Shown in pieces: positions 25,847 through 35,648 of a stretch of DNA of 64,000 nucleotides. Under the pieces are notes generated by a model. The model worked only from the letters and a program-made list of their open reading frames with translations, searched no databases and was not told where the DNA came from. Each line of letters starts with the position of its first letter. The first letter of the stretch is position 1. Origin of the DNA: CAWGJF01 sp963715745 (GTDB lineage Bacteria; Bacteroidota; Ignavibacteria; Ignavibacteriales; Ignavibacteriaceae); the NCBI GenBank assembly GCA_963715745.1, contig OY970271.1, positions 682,001-746,000 on the forward strand, given 5' to 3'. The translations under genes were made by a program, and so were the position numbers.

Positions 25847-28800
25847 TTATTTTGCTAAATCTTTTACAAGCCCGGAATATTTTTTTTCTATTTTAAACCC
25901 AAATTTATAGAAATACTCGGGTCTGAAAAACCCTGTTGAAACAAACTTAATATGCTCGTTTTTTAATCGGTTGAAAAGTTCATTCATTAACGCTTCACTA
26001 ATTCCTTTTCTCCTGTAACGGGGAGAAACGACAATCTTTTCCATGTGTGCACTTTCATTATCCGACAAATAATAAAACAACCCTCCGATAATAAATCCTC
26101 TTTCAGATAGAGCAACTAAAAATTTATGCTCCGGCTTAAATCGGACAAGCAGGTTTGTTTCTAAAAATAAATTTTGAAGTTTCGATATTTCCTTTGGAGT
26201 AATAGGACCGCGGATTAAAAACGGATTGCCATCTTCATCCAAAAACTGCATAACAAGATTTGAATCTGCAAAACCTTCAGCAAATGTTTTTATTATTGAT
26301 GCAGAATCTGACGGCTTAAGATGCGGATAGCTAAGACGAGTTAAGAAATAATCTTCCTTCTCATTTAAAGTTAATGAGGAGTGAAGCTTATAAATTAATT
26401 CCTGTGATTCATCTTTAGTAATTTCATTATGGAATTGTTTTTTTGCAATTGATGAAAGAGCATTTTTTAATTCATCAGGAGAATTACTGAATACTGTTAA
26501 AAGAAAGAATTGCGTTCTTGCTGCAGGGTTTGATTTTTCAAGCTCGAACATATTATAGGTTTCATAAAGTTCAAAAAGCATTTCGGCTTGTGCACTTAGT
26601 GCAGCATCTTTGTTTAATTCAAACCAACGGTGGAATCTTTTCATTGCAAAGAAAATTGATCTTGAAATAAATCCATTTTCAGATACATTTTCAACAAATA
26701 AATCTATTCGCTTAACAAATTCATTCTTTTCTTCAAAATCATCGGCGGCGATAGTTTCATCTTTAATATTCTGAAGCAGCTTTAAACCTTTTTCTTCTCC
26801 CTCGGATTCTATAATCCCTGAAAAGATATAATTCCAGATAGATTTTTTAGAAAGTGCAGGAAAAGCTTTAACAGTTTTTTTAACAAAAAGCGAATAAAAG
26901 TTTCTGCAAAAAGTTAATCCGGAATTTGAATTAATCCTTTTTGAAACTGAATAAAGCAAAGTTCCTGACTGATAATCGTGAGTTGGAATAGTAATATTTT
27001 CAGGCAAAGGGTTTGCAAGCTGAATTGTATAATTGGTCAGTTTCCAGAAATTCATATATGCTGCTGAAGCATTCCAAACAAAGTATGGCCAGAGGAATGA
27101 TACACGCTGTAGACTTTGTTCTTCCTGGCCTTTGGATTCTCTTTCAAGAAATTTTGCAACGCTGTCACGAGGAACAAAAGCTTCTGTCCAAAGATCATAT
27201 TCTTCCCAGTAACCTCCAAAACGTGGAAGCAATCTTTCACTTCGGATATTTGTTCCGGCAATTACAAGCCACTTAATTTCTTCTTTTACTTTTACAGTTG
27301 GGAGACCCTTGTTTAAATGAATTGTTATATCAAACCCTCCCTGGAATCTTGTTTGAATTATTGCACGGTAAATTGATTTGTCATTTCGTGATTCAAGCTG
27401 ACTAATCCAGATTCCTGATGGCAGAATGTTATCCAGCCGAAGGGCAATTCCATTTGAAAAAAGAAACACCGCTTCACGAATCAATTGTGTTTTAATTACT
27501 GCATTTTTGATTCTCAACCTGTCTTCAGCATCAATACCTTCTTCAAAAACGAGAACATCTTCCCAACCATATTCTTCTCCGGTTTCTGTATCTATTGCCA
27601 TCCCGTGATTTATGCCCATCCAGTCTCTCAGTCCCTGCTGAAGTTTTTGTAATGATTTTTCCGCACTGTCCTTAATAAAAATATCTAAAGAAAATGCCTG
27701 GTGGCGCATTATAAATCTTCTTACACGACTGAAATTTATCGGATGGGTTGTCCCGTAAAGAGAAAGCAATTCGAAAAGTGATTGCAGCAGACGTTCCGGA
27801 GATTTGTTAATTGCGGAGCTATTTAAAATTTTGGTTATGTAATTTTCAATTACCCTTAACCTTTCACTTCCTTTTTCTGTTTCAGCAATAAGTATTATCA
27901 CCTCATCATTTAGGATTTCCGGGTCAGCATTAAGAAAAGTATTGAAAAGAAAACCAAACTGAGTTTCCTCGCTTACTTTTAATAATGTTATAAAGACTCT
28001 TCTTCGAATTTCGGTTGTTCTATAGATTGACGCACGCGCAGCAATTTTTAAACAAAGACTATTAAAAGAATTAGCTTCATTTGTAAGAATTTTTCCAATA
28101 TAGGAAAGTGCTGCGGTTTGGTTTTCATTTTGACTGCAAATAATTCTGAAAGCAAGATTAAGTCCGAAGAGAGAAAAATCATCACTGCTATTTATTTTTT
28201 TTATCATTTCTATTTCTTCATCATTAGCAGAAGTTGAATCTTCAACAGATAAAAAACTAACCTCTGATGATCTCGACTCTTTTCTTGACCAGTGAAAAAT
28301 GCCGTTACCTGCGAAATTGAAAAGTTTTTTGTTGCCTATCCACAGCAAAGGATTGTTTAGCAAATCCTGCAAGTCGAGAAATTTTTCTTTGAGTAAATAT
28401 CTGTAATTTCCAACAACACATTCAGTTTTACTATCCAGTTTGAATTTAATTTCAACCTTAATATTCAGCTTTGGAATTTCAATATAATTTTCAGCAATTA
28501 TTATGTCTCTGTTTAGAATGCCCTTTTCTCGTAAAAACCAATTGGGAACCCTGACTTCAAATTGATCTTTAAATAAAGATGTATAATTTTTTTCATACAT
28601 CGAGTCGATAATTTCAGAAAAATTCTTCTCAATATTTCTGCGTTTGTAAGTTCCTTTTGGAGTAAGTTCTTTGTGAGAATCTGAAAATGGTCGGTCAATT
28701 AATCGGAAATCTAAAATTCTTTCAAAGGGGGAAAGAAATTTATTCACGGTTACAATAATAGATGCAAAATATTCCTGCTTTTGCTGCTCATTCATGTTCT

Positions 28801-30658
28801 GTAACGGAGAATTTTCATCATCCATATTTGGATAAATCAGAACAGTGTTAAACTGCCGGTGATCCCCGACAAGAAATACCTGTTTAACAAATTCAAAATC
28901 CCGAAACAGGTTTTCAATTTTTTGCGGGGCAATAGTTTCACCTTTTACGTTTTTATAAATTTCCTTTTTTCTGTCAATGATCTCAATAAAACCATCATCG
29001 TCCATTTTCATTATATCGCCGGAAGGAAGCCAGCCGTCTTCAGTAAATGTTTCGGAATCCGGAATGTTAAAATATCCAAGCATTACATACGGACCATTAA
29101 TTAATATTTCTCCGTCTTCGCCAAGCTTTATGTGAATCCCGGGTAAAGTTTTACCAAGTGAATTTGGCTTGTATTGGTTCGGCGGTGTCATTGTTATTCC
29201 GCCGGTTGCTTCCGTCATTCCAAATCCGCTCATTAATTCTATTCCGTTAGACTGGAAGAACTTAAAAACATCTGAGGGAAGATAGCCGGCAGCAGACAAT
29301 CCCCATTTTAGATTTTTGCCGGTTATTCTTTCAGTTTCACTTTTTATTTTTTCAACTTCATCAGTTTCAATATCTACCTTAGATGTTATATACTCATAAA
29401 GCTGAAGCCACTTTTTCGGGATGCTGATAAACACTGATGGTTTTACTAGCTGCATATTTGCAATCATAGTTTCAACGGAAGGGTTTTCCATAAAACAATA
29501 TTCCGAAGCCCAGAAAACGCAGCCGGTCATTTCAAGGTATCTTCCGAAAGTATGATATAAAGGAAGGAAACATAAAAACCTGTCTTCGTCCCCGATTTCG
29601 GGAATTGCTATTGCCCGGCAGAATCGTTTATAAACAATGTTTGTTTGCGAAAATATTATTCCCTTCGGTTCGCCGGTTGTGCCTGACGTGTACATTATAG
29701 TTGCAAGATCATTCATCCCGTGATCAAAATTTATTTCACCTGTTAATTCACTGCCGGAGTTTTTAAATTTATCAAATTCAATTACCCAATCATCATTTGA
29801 GTTTCCGTTAAACAAAATCACCTTTTTCAAATCAGGCAATTCATTCTTTAAAGAATTTATTATTGAAAATTCTTTTTCACCTTGAGCTAAAAGAACAACG
29901 GCTTTTGTCTCCTGTAAAATAAATTTAATGTGTTCAACAACAGAGTTTGCCGGGATCATCACGTTGATAATCCCGCCCGTCATACAGGCAAGATCGAGCA
30001 TTGCCATTTCAGGAGAGTTTTCCAAAAGAAAAGCAACTTTATCTTCTTTATTTGACAAAAGATTTTTGAGAGATTTTTTATAAACTTTTATCTGACCAGA
30101 AACTTTTTGCCAGCTTAATGATGTAACTGAATTTCCTTTTATTATTTTGAAAAGCGGCTTCTCAGCGTAATCTCTTAATCTCTGGTTAAAAAGAACATTC
30201 ATATTGAAGTTACTTTTAATGAGAAGATCAAGAATAAGCGTTTCCCATTTTTGTTCATTATACCTGCCTGCCGAAGTGTCCGGTACGCTGGCAGGAATTC
30301 CTCTCAGAAGTGCCGGGTGCCGGAAAAGATTCAAATATTCGTGAACAATTAGCTTAAGAATTTGATTTGACTTTTCAACCTCAGTATTTAAATATTTTCC
30401 AAATTCAAAAAACAATTCAACATCGATTCTTTCCATCAGTTCTTTTGCAAAGTCGGGCTGAGCAGCAGTAGTAAAGATTTTTAAAAACGTTTCTTTATCG
30501 TCACCTTTCAAAACAGGTTTTGCTGAGGTTATTTGTTTCAGTATTTCGGGGAAATATTCAAGCTGTGTCTTTTTGTCTTTTGATATAAAGGATGATAGTA
30601 ACGAAGTCAGATCTTTTTCTGCCGTTTCAGTTCTGTTCGATATTTCTTTCTCTTCCAC
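25847..30658 (-). CDS. giant protein: acyl-CoA ligase + unknown region + GNAT
   Basis: A 1603-residue protein. Residues 1-150 are helical. Residues about 160-690 form an ANL-family adenylation domain of the long-chain acyl-CoA synthetase type: P-loop MYTSGTTGEPKG near 322, SGFGMTEATGG, PSGDIMKMDDDGFIEIIDRKKEIYK. Residues about 700-1460 match nothing I know, but include a segment with repeated WP/WN aromatic motifs (SFLWPYFVWNASAAYMNFW). Residues about 1470-1603 are a GNAT acetyltransferase (EKIVVSPRYRRKGISEALMNELF). Ligase plus acetyltransferase suggests activation of an acyl group and modification of its protein or itself; inference only. It stands alone after citrate synthase. Confidence 0.85.
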   Translation of the reverse strand: MEEKEISNRTETAEKDLTSLLSSFISKDKKTQLEYFPEILKQITSAKPVLKGDDKETFLKIFTTAAQPDFAKELMERIDVELFFEFGKYLNTEVEKSNQILKLIVHEYLNLFRHPALLRGIPASVPDTSAGRYNEQKWETLILDLLIKSNFNMNVLFNQRLRDYAEKPLFKIIKGNSVTSLSWQKVSGQIKVYKKSLKNLLSNKEDKVAFLLENSPEMAMLDLACMTGGIINVMIPANSVVEHIKFILQETKAVVLLAQGEKEFSIINSLKNELPDLKKVILFNGNSNDDWVIEFDKFKNSGSELTGEINFDHGMNDLATIMYTSGTTGEPKGIIFSQTNIVYKRFCRAIAIPEIGDEDRFLCFLPLYHTFGRYLEMTGCVFWASEYCFMENPSVETMIANMQLVKPSVFISIPKKWLQLYEYITSKVDIETDEVEKIKSETERITGKNLKWGLSAAGYLPSDVFKFFQSNGIELMSGFGMTEATGGITMTPPNQYKPNSLGKTLPGIHIKLGEDGEILINGPYVMLGYFNIPDSETFTEDGWLPSGDIMKMDDDGFIEIIDRKKEIYKNVKGETIAPQKIENLFRDFEFVKQVFLVGDHRQFNTVLIYPNMDDENSPLQNMNEQQKQEYFASIIVTVNKFLSPFERILDFRLIDRPFSDSHKELTPKGTYKRRNIEKNFSEIIDSMYEKNYTSLFKDQFEVRVPNWFLREKGILNRDIIIAENYIEIPKLNIKVEIKFKLDSKTECVVGNYRYLLKEKFLDLQDLLNNPLLWIGNKKLFNFAGNGIFHWSRKESRSSEVSFLSVEDSTSANDEEIEMIKKINSSDDFSLFGLNLAFRIICSQNENQTAALSYIGKILTNEANSFNSLCLKIAARASIYRTTEIRRRVFITLLKVSEETQFGFLFNTFLNADPEILNDEVIILIAETEKGSERLRVIENYITKILNSSAINKSPERLLQSLFELLSLYGTTHPINFSRVRRFIMRHQAFSLDIFIKDSAEKSLQKLQQGLRDWMGINHGMAIDTETGEEYGWEDVLVFEEGIDAEDRLRIKNAVIKTQLIREAVFLFSNGIALRLDNILPSGIWISQLESRNDKSIYRAIIQTRFQGGFDITIHLNKGLPTVKVKEEIKWLVIAGTNIRSERLLPRFGGYWEEYDLWTEAFVPRDSVAKFLERESKGQEEQSLQRVSFLWPYFVWNASAAYMNFWKLTNYTIQLANPLPENITIPTHDYQSGTLLYSVSKRINSNSGLTFCRNFYSLFVKKTVKAFPALSKKSIWNYIFSGIIESEGEEKGLKLLQNIKDETIAADDFEEKNEFVKRIDLFVENVSENGFISRSIFFAMKRFHRWFELNKDAALSAQAEMLFELYETYNMFELEKSNPAARTQFFLLTVFSNSPDELKNALSSIAKKQFHNEITKDESQELIYKLHSSLTLNEKEDYFLTRLSYPHLKPSDSASIIKTFAEGFADSNLVMQFLDEDGNPFLIRGPITPKEISKLQNLFLETNLLVRFKPEHKFLVALSERGFIIGGLFYYLSDNESAHMEKIVVSPRYRRKGISEALMNELFNRLKNEHIKFVSTGFFRPEYFYKFGFKIEKKYSGLVKDLAK

Positions 30659-30741
30659 TTAAATGCCTTGCGTATAAAATTTAATTCTGATTTGAGTTAT
30701 AAAATATGAAATTGTTTTTATTTGTTGCTATGTTAAAAATA

Positions 30742-30775
30742 AAAAATGCCATTCCTAAAACGGAATGGCATTTTT
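30742..30775 (-). terminator. terminator of citrate synthase gene
   Basis: AAAAATGCCATTCC (30742-30755) pairs with GGAATGGCATTTTT (30762-30775), beyond the citrate synthase stop on the minus strand, with A/T tracts on both sides. Confidence 0.85.
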
Positions 30776-30816
30776 AAATTCCACGGTTTATAGTCAGTTA
30801 CGTTTTATCAATCATC

Positions 30817-30843
30817 GTAGCACAGATTATTAATCTGTGCTAC
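30817..30843. repeat. 27-bp palindromic repeat GTAGCACAGATT...
   Basis: GTAGCACAGATT-ATT-AATCTGTGCTAC, a perfect palindrome around ATT. A near-identical copy is at 36490-36516. Both are followed by ATTTTG. Dispersed intergenic palindrome of unknown function; could double as a terminator. Confidence 0.7.
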
Positions 30844-30870
30844 ATTTTGCAACAATATAAATACGAGACG

Positions 30871-32178
30871 TTATTTCTTTATCCCTGCAACTTCTTCCAT
30901 CATTGCAGTTGTAATTGATTTTGGTCTTTCAATCGGGTAGCCAAGTGCTCTGTCCCAGATAATATTTGCAACAACACCAAGCGCTCTGCCAACACCAAAC
31001 AGAACTGTATAGAAATCATATTCTGTTAAACCATAATACCACTGGATAACACCAGATTGTGCATCAACATTTGGCCATGGATTCTTTGCCTTACCCTGTT
31101 CCAGAAGAATTGGTGGAGTTACTTTAAAAAGTAAATCAACATATTTAAATAAAGGATCATTTGGTAAATGCTTCAGGCAGAATTCCCTTTGTGCCTGGTA
31201 ACGCGGATCGGTTTTTCTTAAAACTGCATGACCAAAACCAGGGATAACCTGTCCTGAATTTAATGTGTCCCAAACGAATTTTTTCATTTCTTCTTCAGTT
31301 GGGATTTTACCATTCATTTTATCCATAACATCCTGCAGCCAGCGGAGAACTTCCTGGTTTGCTAATCCGTGCAAAGGTCCTGCAAGTCCGTTTATCATTG
31401 CAGAAATTGAGTAGTACATATCAGAAAGTGCACTTGCTACAAGATGTCCTGTATGCGCGCTTACGTTCCCGCTTTCGTGATCGCTGTGAAGAATGAAATA
31501 CATTCTTGCAACATCATCATAAGGTTTCCCGATTCCCATCATATGAGCAAAGTTTCCGCCCATATCAAGCTTTGGATCTGCTTCGATAATATCATCATTT
31601 TTATATTTTAACCTGTATATAAAAGAAGCGATGCGCGGCAATCTTGCAAGCAGATTTAAACCATCTTCATAAGTTGCTGCCCAGTAATCATTCTTGTTTA
31701 AACCAGCTTCATATTCTTTTACGAAAACTGATTCCTTCTGCATCGAAACAATAGCTGCAGAAAGCATAACCATCGGGTGTGAATCAGCGGGCATTGTTCT
31801 TAGAATATCAAAAACATAATTGGGGACATGCTGACGTTTGTTAAATTCTTTTGCTACTTCTTCAACATCTTTTTCTGTAGGGATTTCACCTGTTAATAAA
31901 AGATAAAAGAAACCTTCTACGTAAGGCATTTCACCGCCGGGAACTTTTGGAAGTTTTGCAAGCGTTTCAGGAATTGTAAATCCTCTGAATCTTATTCCTT
32001 CAAATGGATCAAGGTAAGAAATATCTGTTGTTAAAGATTTTATTCCTCTCGCACCACCAATTACCTGTGCAATTGTTACATCACAAACTTTTACGTCACC
32101 AAATTCTTTTAGAAGCCGGGTTGTGCGTGGTCTCCATTCTTCAATTTTTTGCTGTAGTTTTTCTTTTAATCCAGCCAT
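30871..32178 (-). CDS. gltA: citrate synthase, eukaryotic-type
   Basis: A 435-residue protein that condenses acetyl-CoA and oxaloacetate to citrate in the TCA cycle. It is closer to the mitochondrial type than to E. coli GltA: the N-terminal helical part (LKEKLQQKIEEWRPRTTRLLKEFGDVKVCDVT), GGARGIKSL, and active-site segments GPLHGLANQEVL (His), PGFGHAVLRKTDPR (His and Asp near the C-terminus). The citrate synthase of Ignavibacteria/Chlorobi-type genomes is often of this kind. It is transcribed alone. Confidence 0.95.
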   Translation of the reverse strand: MAGLKEKLQQKIEEWRPRTTRLLKEFGDVKVCDVTIAQVIGGARGIKSLTTDISYLDPFEGIRFRGFTIPETLAKLPKVPGGEMPYVEGFFYLLLTGEIPTEKDVEEVAKEFNKRQHVPNYVFDILRTMPADSHPMVMLSAAIVSMQKESVFVKEYEAGLNKNDYWAATYEDGLNLLARLPRIASFIYRLKYKNDDIIEADPKLDMGGNFAHMMGIGKPYDDVARMYFILHSDHESGNVSAHTGHLVASALSDMYYSISAMINGLAGPLHGLANQEVLRWLQDVMDKMNGKIPTEEEMKKFVWDTLNSGQVIPGFGHAVLRKTDPRYQAQREFCLKHLPNDPLFKYVDLLFKVTPPILLEQGKAKNPWPNVDAQSGVIQWYYGLTEYDFYTVLFGVGRALGVVANIIWDRALGYPIERPKSITTAMMEEVAGIKK

Positions 32179-32367
32179 AATGTTTCTCCGCTGTTTAATT
32201 TTTCGTTAAGGAAATGATAATTTTTCCATTATTTAGATAAATACTATTTGATTGCGAATTAAATGGTGTATATGTATGAAAAGTAATACCCGGATAGACT
32301 AACATTTATTTTCCCCTTTGTACCGGTTAATTCATTATTTAATACTTTAAAATATCAATTATTTACA

Positions 32368-33729
32368 TTAAATATCAAATTGTATTCCATCGCAATTATT
32401 TGGTGCATATACTTTTTTATAAGGATTTTTTCTTATAATTGCAGACCCAAGCCACCCAATTGCATTTTCATCCCCATGAACAATAATGATTTTCTCAGGA
32501 TTAAGACGCTCGACAATAGCTAAAAGATCTTCACGGGTTGAATGAGCTGAAAATCTGAAATTAAAAATATCACATTTAACGTTAATAGGATTTCCAATTC
32601 CGGTTAAATCAATTAAGTCACCTTTTTTTGATCTGGAAATTTTGTAGCCGGGAGTTTCATTATCAATGTAACCAACAGTAATAATTGCGGAATTTTTTTG
32701 TGCAAGCCATGCTTTTGCCAGCTCGAATGAAGTTGTCGATTGAACCATCATTCCGCTCGAGGCTAGAACAATGGAAGGATTCTTAAAAAACAAATTCAGA
32801 TCGCCGATCTCATTAACATTCTTCTGCGGGATATCGTGTAATACCAGGTTTGTATTTTTATAATTAACGACAAAACGATTATAATCATAAACCCTGCTTA
32901 ATTTTGTTCCGATTCCACCTGTATAAATATCCACGGTTGGTATTTTATTTTTTAACATTAAGTTCCACACAGTGGCAAGCATTTCCTGTAATTTGCCAAG
33001 TGCAAAAACAGGAATGAGAACTGATCCACCATTAGCCAGGGTTTTGTTAATTGTAGAAGTAAGTCTTTCAGTTTCTTTCTCCCAACTATTTAAAGTAGAA
33101 GAATCAGTTGTTCCATAAGTTGATTCAGTAATTAAAACATCAATTTTTTCTTTCGGAAGTTTTGCTCCTGTAAGTAATGATTGAGGGTTTAAATTTATAT
33201 CACCCGTAAAAAATATTTTTTTGTTTTGATATTTCAGAAGAATTCCTGCCGAGCCGAGAATATGTCCGGCATCAAAAAATTCTACTTCAACGGAATCAGA
33301 AGTTGATGAATTAAAACCTTTAACTAAAAATTTTTCATTGTAAGATTTATAATCAATCGATTGAATTAGTAAATCGGCTTCCTCGTGGTTATAAATTTCT
33401 TCATCAGGAAATTCTCTCCTAAGAATTGAAATTGCGTTGTGCAAGGTAAGTTCTGCAATAGCCCTTGTTTGCGGAGTTGTTATGATTTTTAAGTACGGAA
33501 ATTTCTTAATTAAAAATGGAAGCGAATTAATATGATCCTGGTGAGCGTGAGAAATTAAAACGTAATCAAGATTTTTATTTTCCAGAAGTTCAAATGCCGG
33601 AAGAGATTCTTTCCCTCTTTTCTTTGGATGCATTCCACAATCGAGGATAATTCCTGTTCCGTTTATATTAAGGTAAAAACAGGTTGCCCCGATTTCACCG
33701 GCGCTGCCAAGTGCAAGAAATTCAATCAT
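32368..33729 (-). CDS. beta-CASP metallo-beta-lactamase RNA nuclease
   Basis: A 453-residue protein. The MBL motifs are SHAHQDHINSLP (HxHxDH) near residues 59-70, DAGHILGSAG, FFTGDINLN; the beta-CASP domain has ESTYGTT, GSVLIPVFALGKLQEML and the C-terminal FSAHSTREDLL, plus VHGDENA. Such enzymes are RNA-processing exo/endonucleases (YSH1/CPSF73-like). It is well separated from neighbours. Confidence 0.92.
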   Translation of the reverse strand: MIEFLALGSAGEIGATCFYLNINGTGIILDCGMHPKKRGKESLPAFELLENKNLDYVLISHAHQDHINSLPFLIKKFPYLKIITTPQTRAIAELTLHNAISILRREFPDEEIYNHEEADLLIQSIDYKSYNEKFLVKGFNSSTSDSVEVEFFDAGHILGSAGILLKYQNKKIFFTGDINLNPQSLLTGAKLPKEKIDVLITESTYGTTDSSTLNSWEKETERLTSTINKTLANGGSVLIPVFALGKLQEMLATVWNLMLKNKIPTVDIYTGGIGTKLSRVYDYNRFVVNYKNTNLVLHDIPQKNVNEIGDLNLFFKNPSIVLASSGMMVQSTTSFELAKAWLAQKNSAIITVGYIDNETPGYKISRSKKGDLIDLTGIGNPINVKCDIFNFRFSAHSTREDLLAIVERLNPEKIIIVHGDENAIGWLGSAIIRKNPYKKVYAPNNCDGIQFDI

Positions 33730-33800
33730 ATAAAAAATTTGTAGTACTTGTTAAAATATATAAAGGAATGATATGAAAGGAAGAGTTAAAAGAATAGAAT

Positions 33801-33829
33801 CTCTCCGTCACTTTTAAAATGACGGAGAG
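33801..33829 (-). terminator. hairpin after T9SS protein gene
   Basis: CTCTCCGTCA (33801-33810) pairs with TGACGGAGAG (33820-33829), 15 bases beyond the stop on the minus strand. The U-tract is weak. Confidence 0.6.
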
Positions 33830-33843
33830 GTAAAAAACACAAA

Positions 33844-34707
33844 TTATTTTAACAAAGTCATCTTAATGTTTTTAATAAAATTACCAGCCTTAAGTTGAGC
33901 AATATAAAATCCACTTGACAAATTTGTTCCGTTGAAATCAGCTTTATAAACTCCTGCTGATTGTTCCTGATTAACCAGAGTTGCGACTTCATTACCCAAA
34001 ATATCATAAACTTTCAACTGCACAAACGAGGCTTCAGGAATACTGTACTGAATATTTGTAGTTGGATTAAAAGGATTAGGATAATTCTGTTCGAGTTTAT
34101 AATTATCTACAACACCGGGAAGTTGCTGAACAGAAGCGACTCCACTGAAAGATAAATTATCCAAATAAGCTACAGAACCAACTGTTCCGCCCCCTGTTCC
34201 CGATGTATCACCTATTGTAAAAGTTATAAAAGTGCTCGTTGGAGTTGTTCCGTTAAAATAAATTAAAGGTACATCAAATTCTGTCCAGGAATTTGTAGCT
34301 GATTGGATAGTAATCGCACCGCCACCAACATACATTGTGTCATTAACAGACATGAGAACACTTATAACAAGCCAAGCGGAGCCAAGAGGAGAAAACTTAT
34401 AATAACCTTTAAAGTTTGCATAAGCTTGCGCAACAGGATGTCCATTACCGTTTAAATCTGATGAAGTCAAATATGGAGGATAAGGATTGCCAAGGAAATC
34501 AAGAACTTCGAGTTTTGCAGATGATGATCCACTTTGCGCATCAGAGGATTGAGTAACACAATCAGCTAAGCCGGTGATATCTAATGTTAACCAGCTTGTA
34601 GGATCACCGTTAGTCCAATTCTCAAAACTATTATTCAGTGGCTGAGCAGATGTTGCAAAGTTGATGAAAAGAAAAAACAAAAAAAGAACAGTTAAAATTG
34701 TTTTCAT
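33844..34707 (-). CDS. secreted protein with type IX sorting domain
   Basis: A 287-residue protein with a signal peptide (ATSAQ). The mid-part is a carbohydrate-binding-like beta sandwich (NSFENWTNGDPTSWLTLD, SAKLEVLDFLG, FKGYYKFSPLGSAWLVISVLMS, YLDNLSFSG). The C-terminal 80 residues are a T9SS type A sorting domain (NYPNPFNPTTNIQYSIP, VYDILGNEVATLV, ending MTLLK). It is exported through the type IX system and attached to the surface or released. Role unknown. Confidence 0.85.
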   Translation of the reverse strand: MKTILTVLFLFFLFINFATSAQPLNNSFENWTNGDPTSWLTLDITGLADCVTQSSDAQSGSSSAKLEVLDFLGNPYPPYLTSSDLNGNGHPVAQAYANFKGYYKFSPLGSAWLVISVLMSVNDTMYVGGGAITIQSATNSWTEFDVPLIYFNGTTPTSTFITFTIGDTSGTGGGTVGSVAYLDNLSFSGVASVQQLPGVVDNYKLEQNYPNPFNPTTNIQYSIPEASFVQLKVYDILGNEVATLVNQEQSAGVYKADFNGTNLSSGFYIAQLKAGNFIKNIKMTLLK

Positions 34708-34845
34708 TGATCCACCTTCAATAAATAAAATTTAAATTGATTCTAAAAGAATATATTCAAGCATTTTTCAACCGTCAATAGTTGCTAAACGATAGCAACC
34801 AATAATTTTTTTAAGGGATAAAGAGTAAAAGGAAATAATTACTTA

Positions 34846-35484
34846 TTATCGGATAGCCCAGATTACATCTGAGATTGTTTGCGAATCTTTTTCAAAATTA
34901 AATTTTAAAAGATAATCCGGGTTGAAGCCGATCATATATTTTTCTATTCTATCCTTCAGCCAGGAAATTTCTGATTTAAGTTTCCAGTGTTCTCCGGTTG
35001 AAGAATAAAGAACAATAAACAGCCTGTTCTTAAAATGTTTTCTCTGTTGCTGTGATTGATTTTTATAAAGCCACTTTATCAGCTCATCTGTTTTCTTAAT
35101 CGCTTCATTTATGTTATATGGAAATCCTTTTGGAAAAATAGATGTCTTGTGATCGAATGTAACCCCATTAATTGTAAAATCAACAAGCCTGTCTTTTTCA
35201 TCGAGTGCAGGTTTAACATTTGGCAATGAACAAAATATTTTTTCAACCGCCTGGGCTGACCAGAAATTAAACCATCTGTTCAGAGCGTAATTAGAAATAT
35301 TTTGATGTTCCTTGTCGTTTTTAAATTTTACTTCTATTTCCTTCAAAACCTCGTCAAAGTTTTGGATGTGATAAACAAAGTTGGTGAGGTTATCAAAATA
35401 ATTATTTTGCTTCCTTCCCCATTTATAAGGATAGGAAAGGCGTTTTTTTAGCTCCGCTTCAATTATTTTTAATTCAATTTGCAA
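34846..35484 (-). CDS. possible restriction endonuclease (PD-(D/E)XK-like)
   Basis: A 212-residue cytoplasmic protein of no recognised family. The segment DRLVDFTINGVTFDHKTS fits a D-x(n)-(D/E)-x-K nuclease core, with the D and DHK spaced as in many restriction enzymes. It is encoded near a DNA methyltransferase (36526-37572), separated by one plus-strand gene. Assigning it as the nuclease partner is inference. Confidence 0.45.
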   Translation of the reverse strand: MQIELKIIEAELKKRLSYPYKWGRKQNNYFDNLTNFVYHIQNFDEVLKEIEVKFKNDKEHQNISNYALNRWFNFWSAQAVEKIFCSLPNVKPALDEKDRLVDFTINGVTFDHKTSIFPKGFPYNINEAIKKTDELIKWLYKNQSQQQRKHFKNRLFIVLYSSTGEHWKLKSEISWLKDRIEKYMIGFNPDYLLKFNFEKDSQTISDVIWAIR

Positions 35485-35648
35485 ATATTAATCCCATTCC
35501 GGTGATGTAGAATACATAATATTAATTTCTTTGCAGGATAGAACAAATAATCTATTCTTCCATAACCTGCAGCAAAATATTTTTACTAATGTAAACAAAA
35601 TTAATTTTAATACGGATTAGCAAACAATTTTTTTAAGAGGATTATCAA

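Noticed and set aside
27013..27276. Small plus-strand ORFs inside the 1603-residue gene
   Set aside because: They overlap a clearly coding minus-strand gene with recognisable domains and have no supporting signals.
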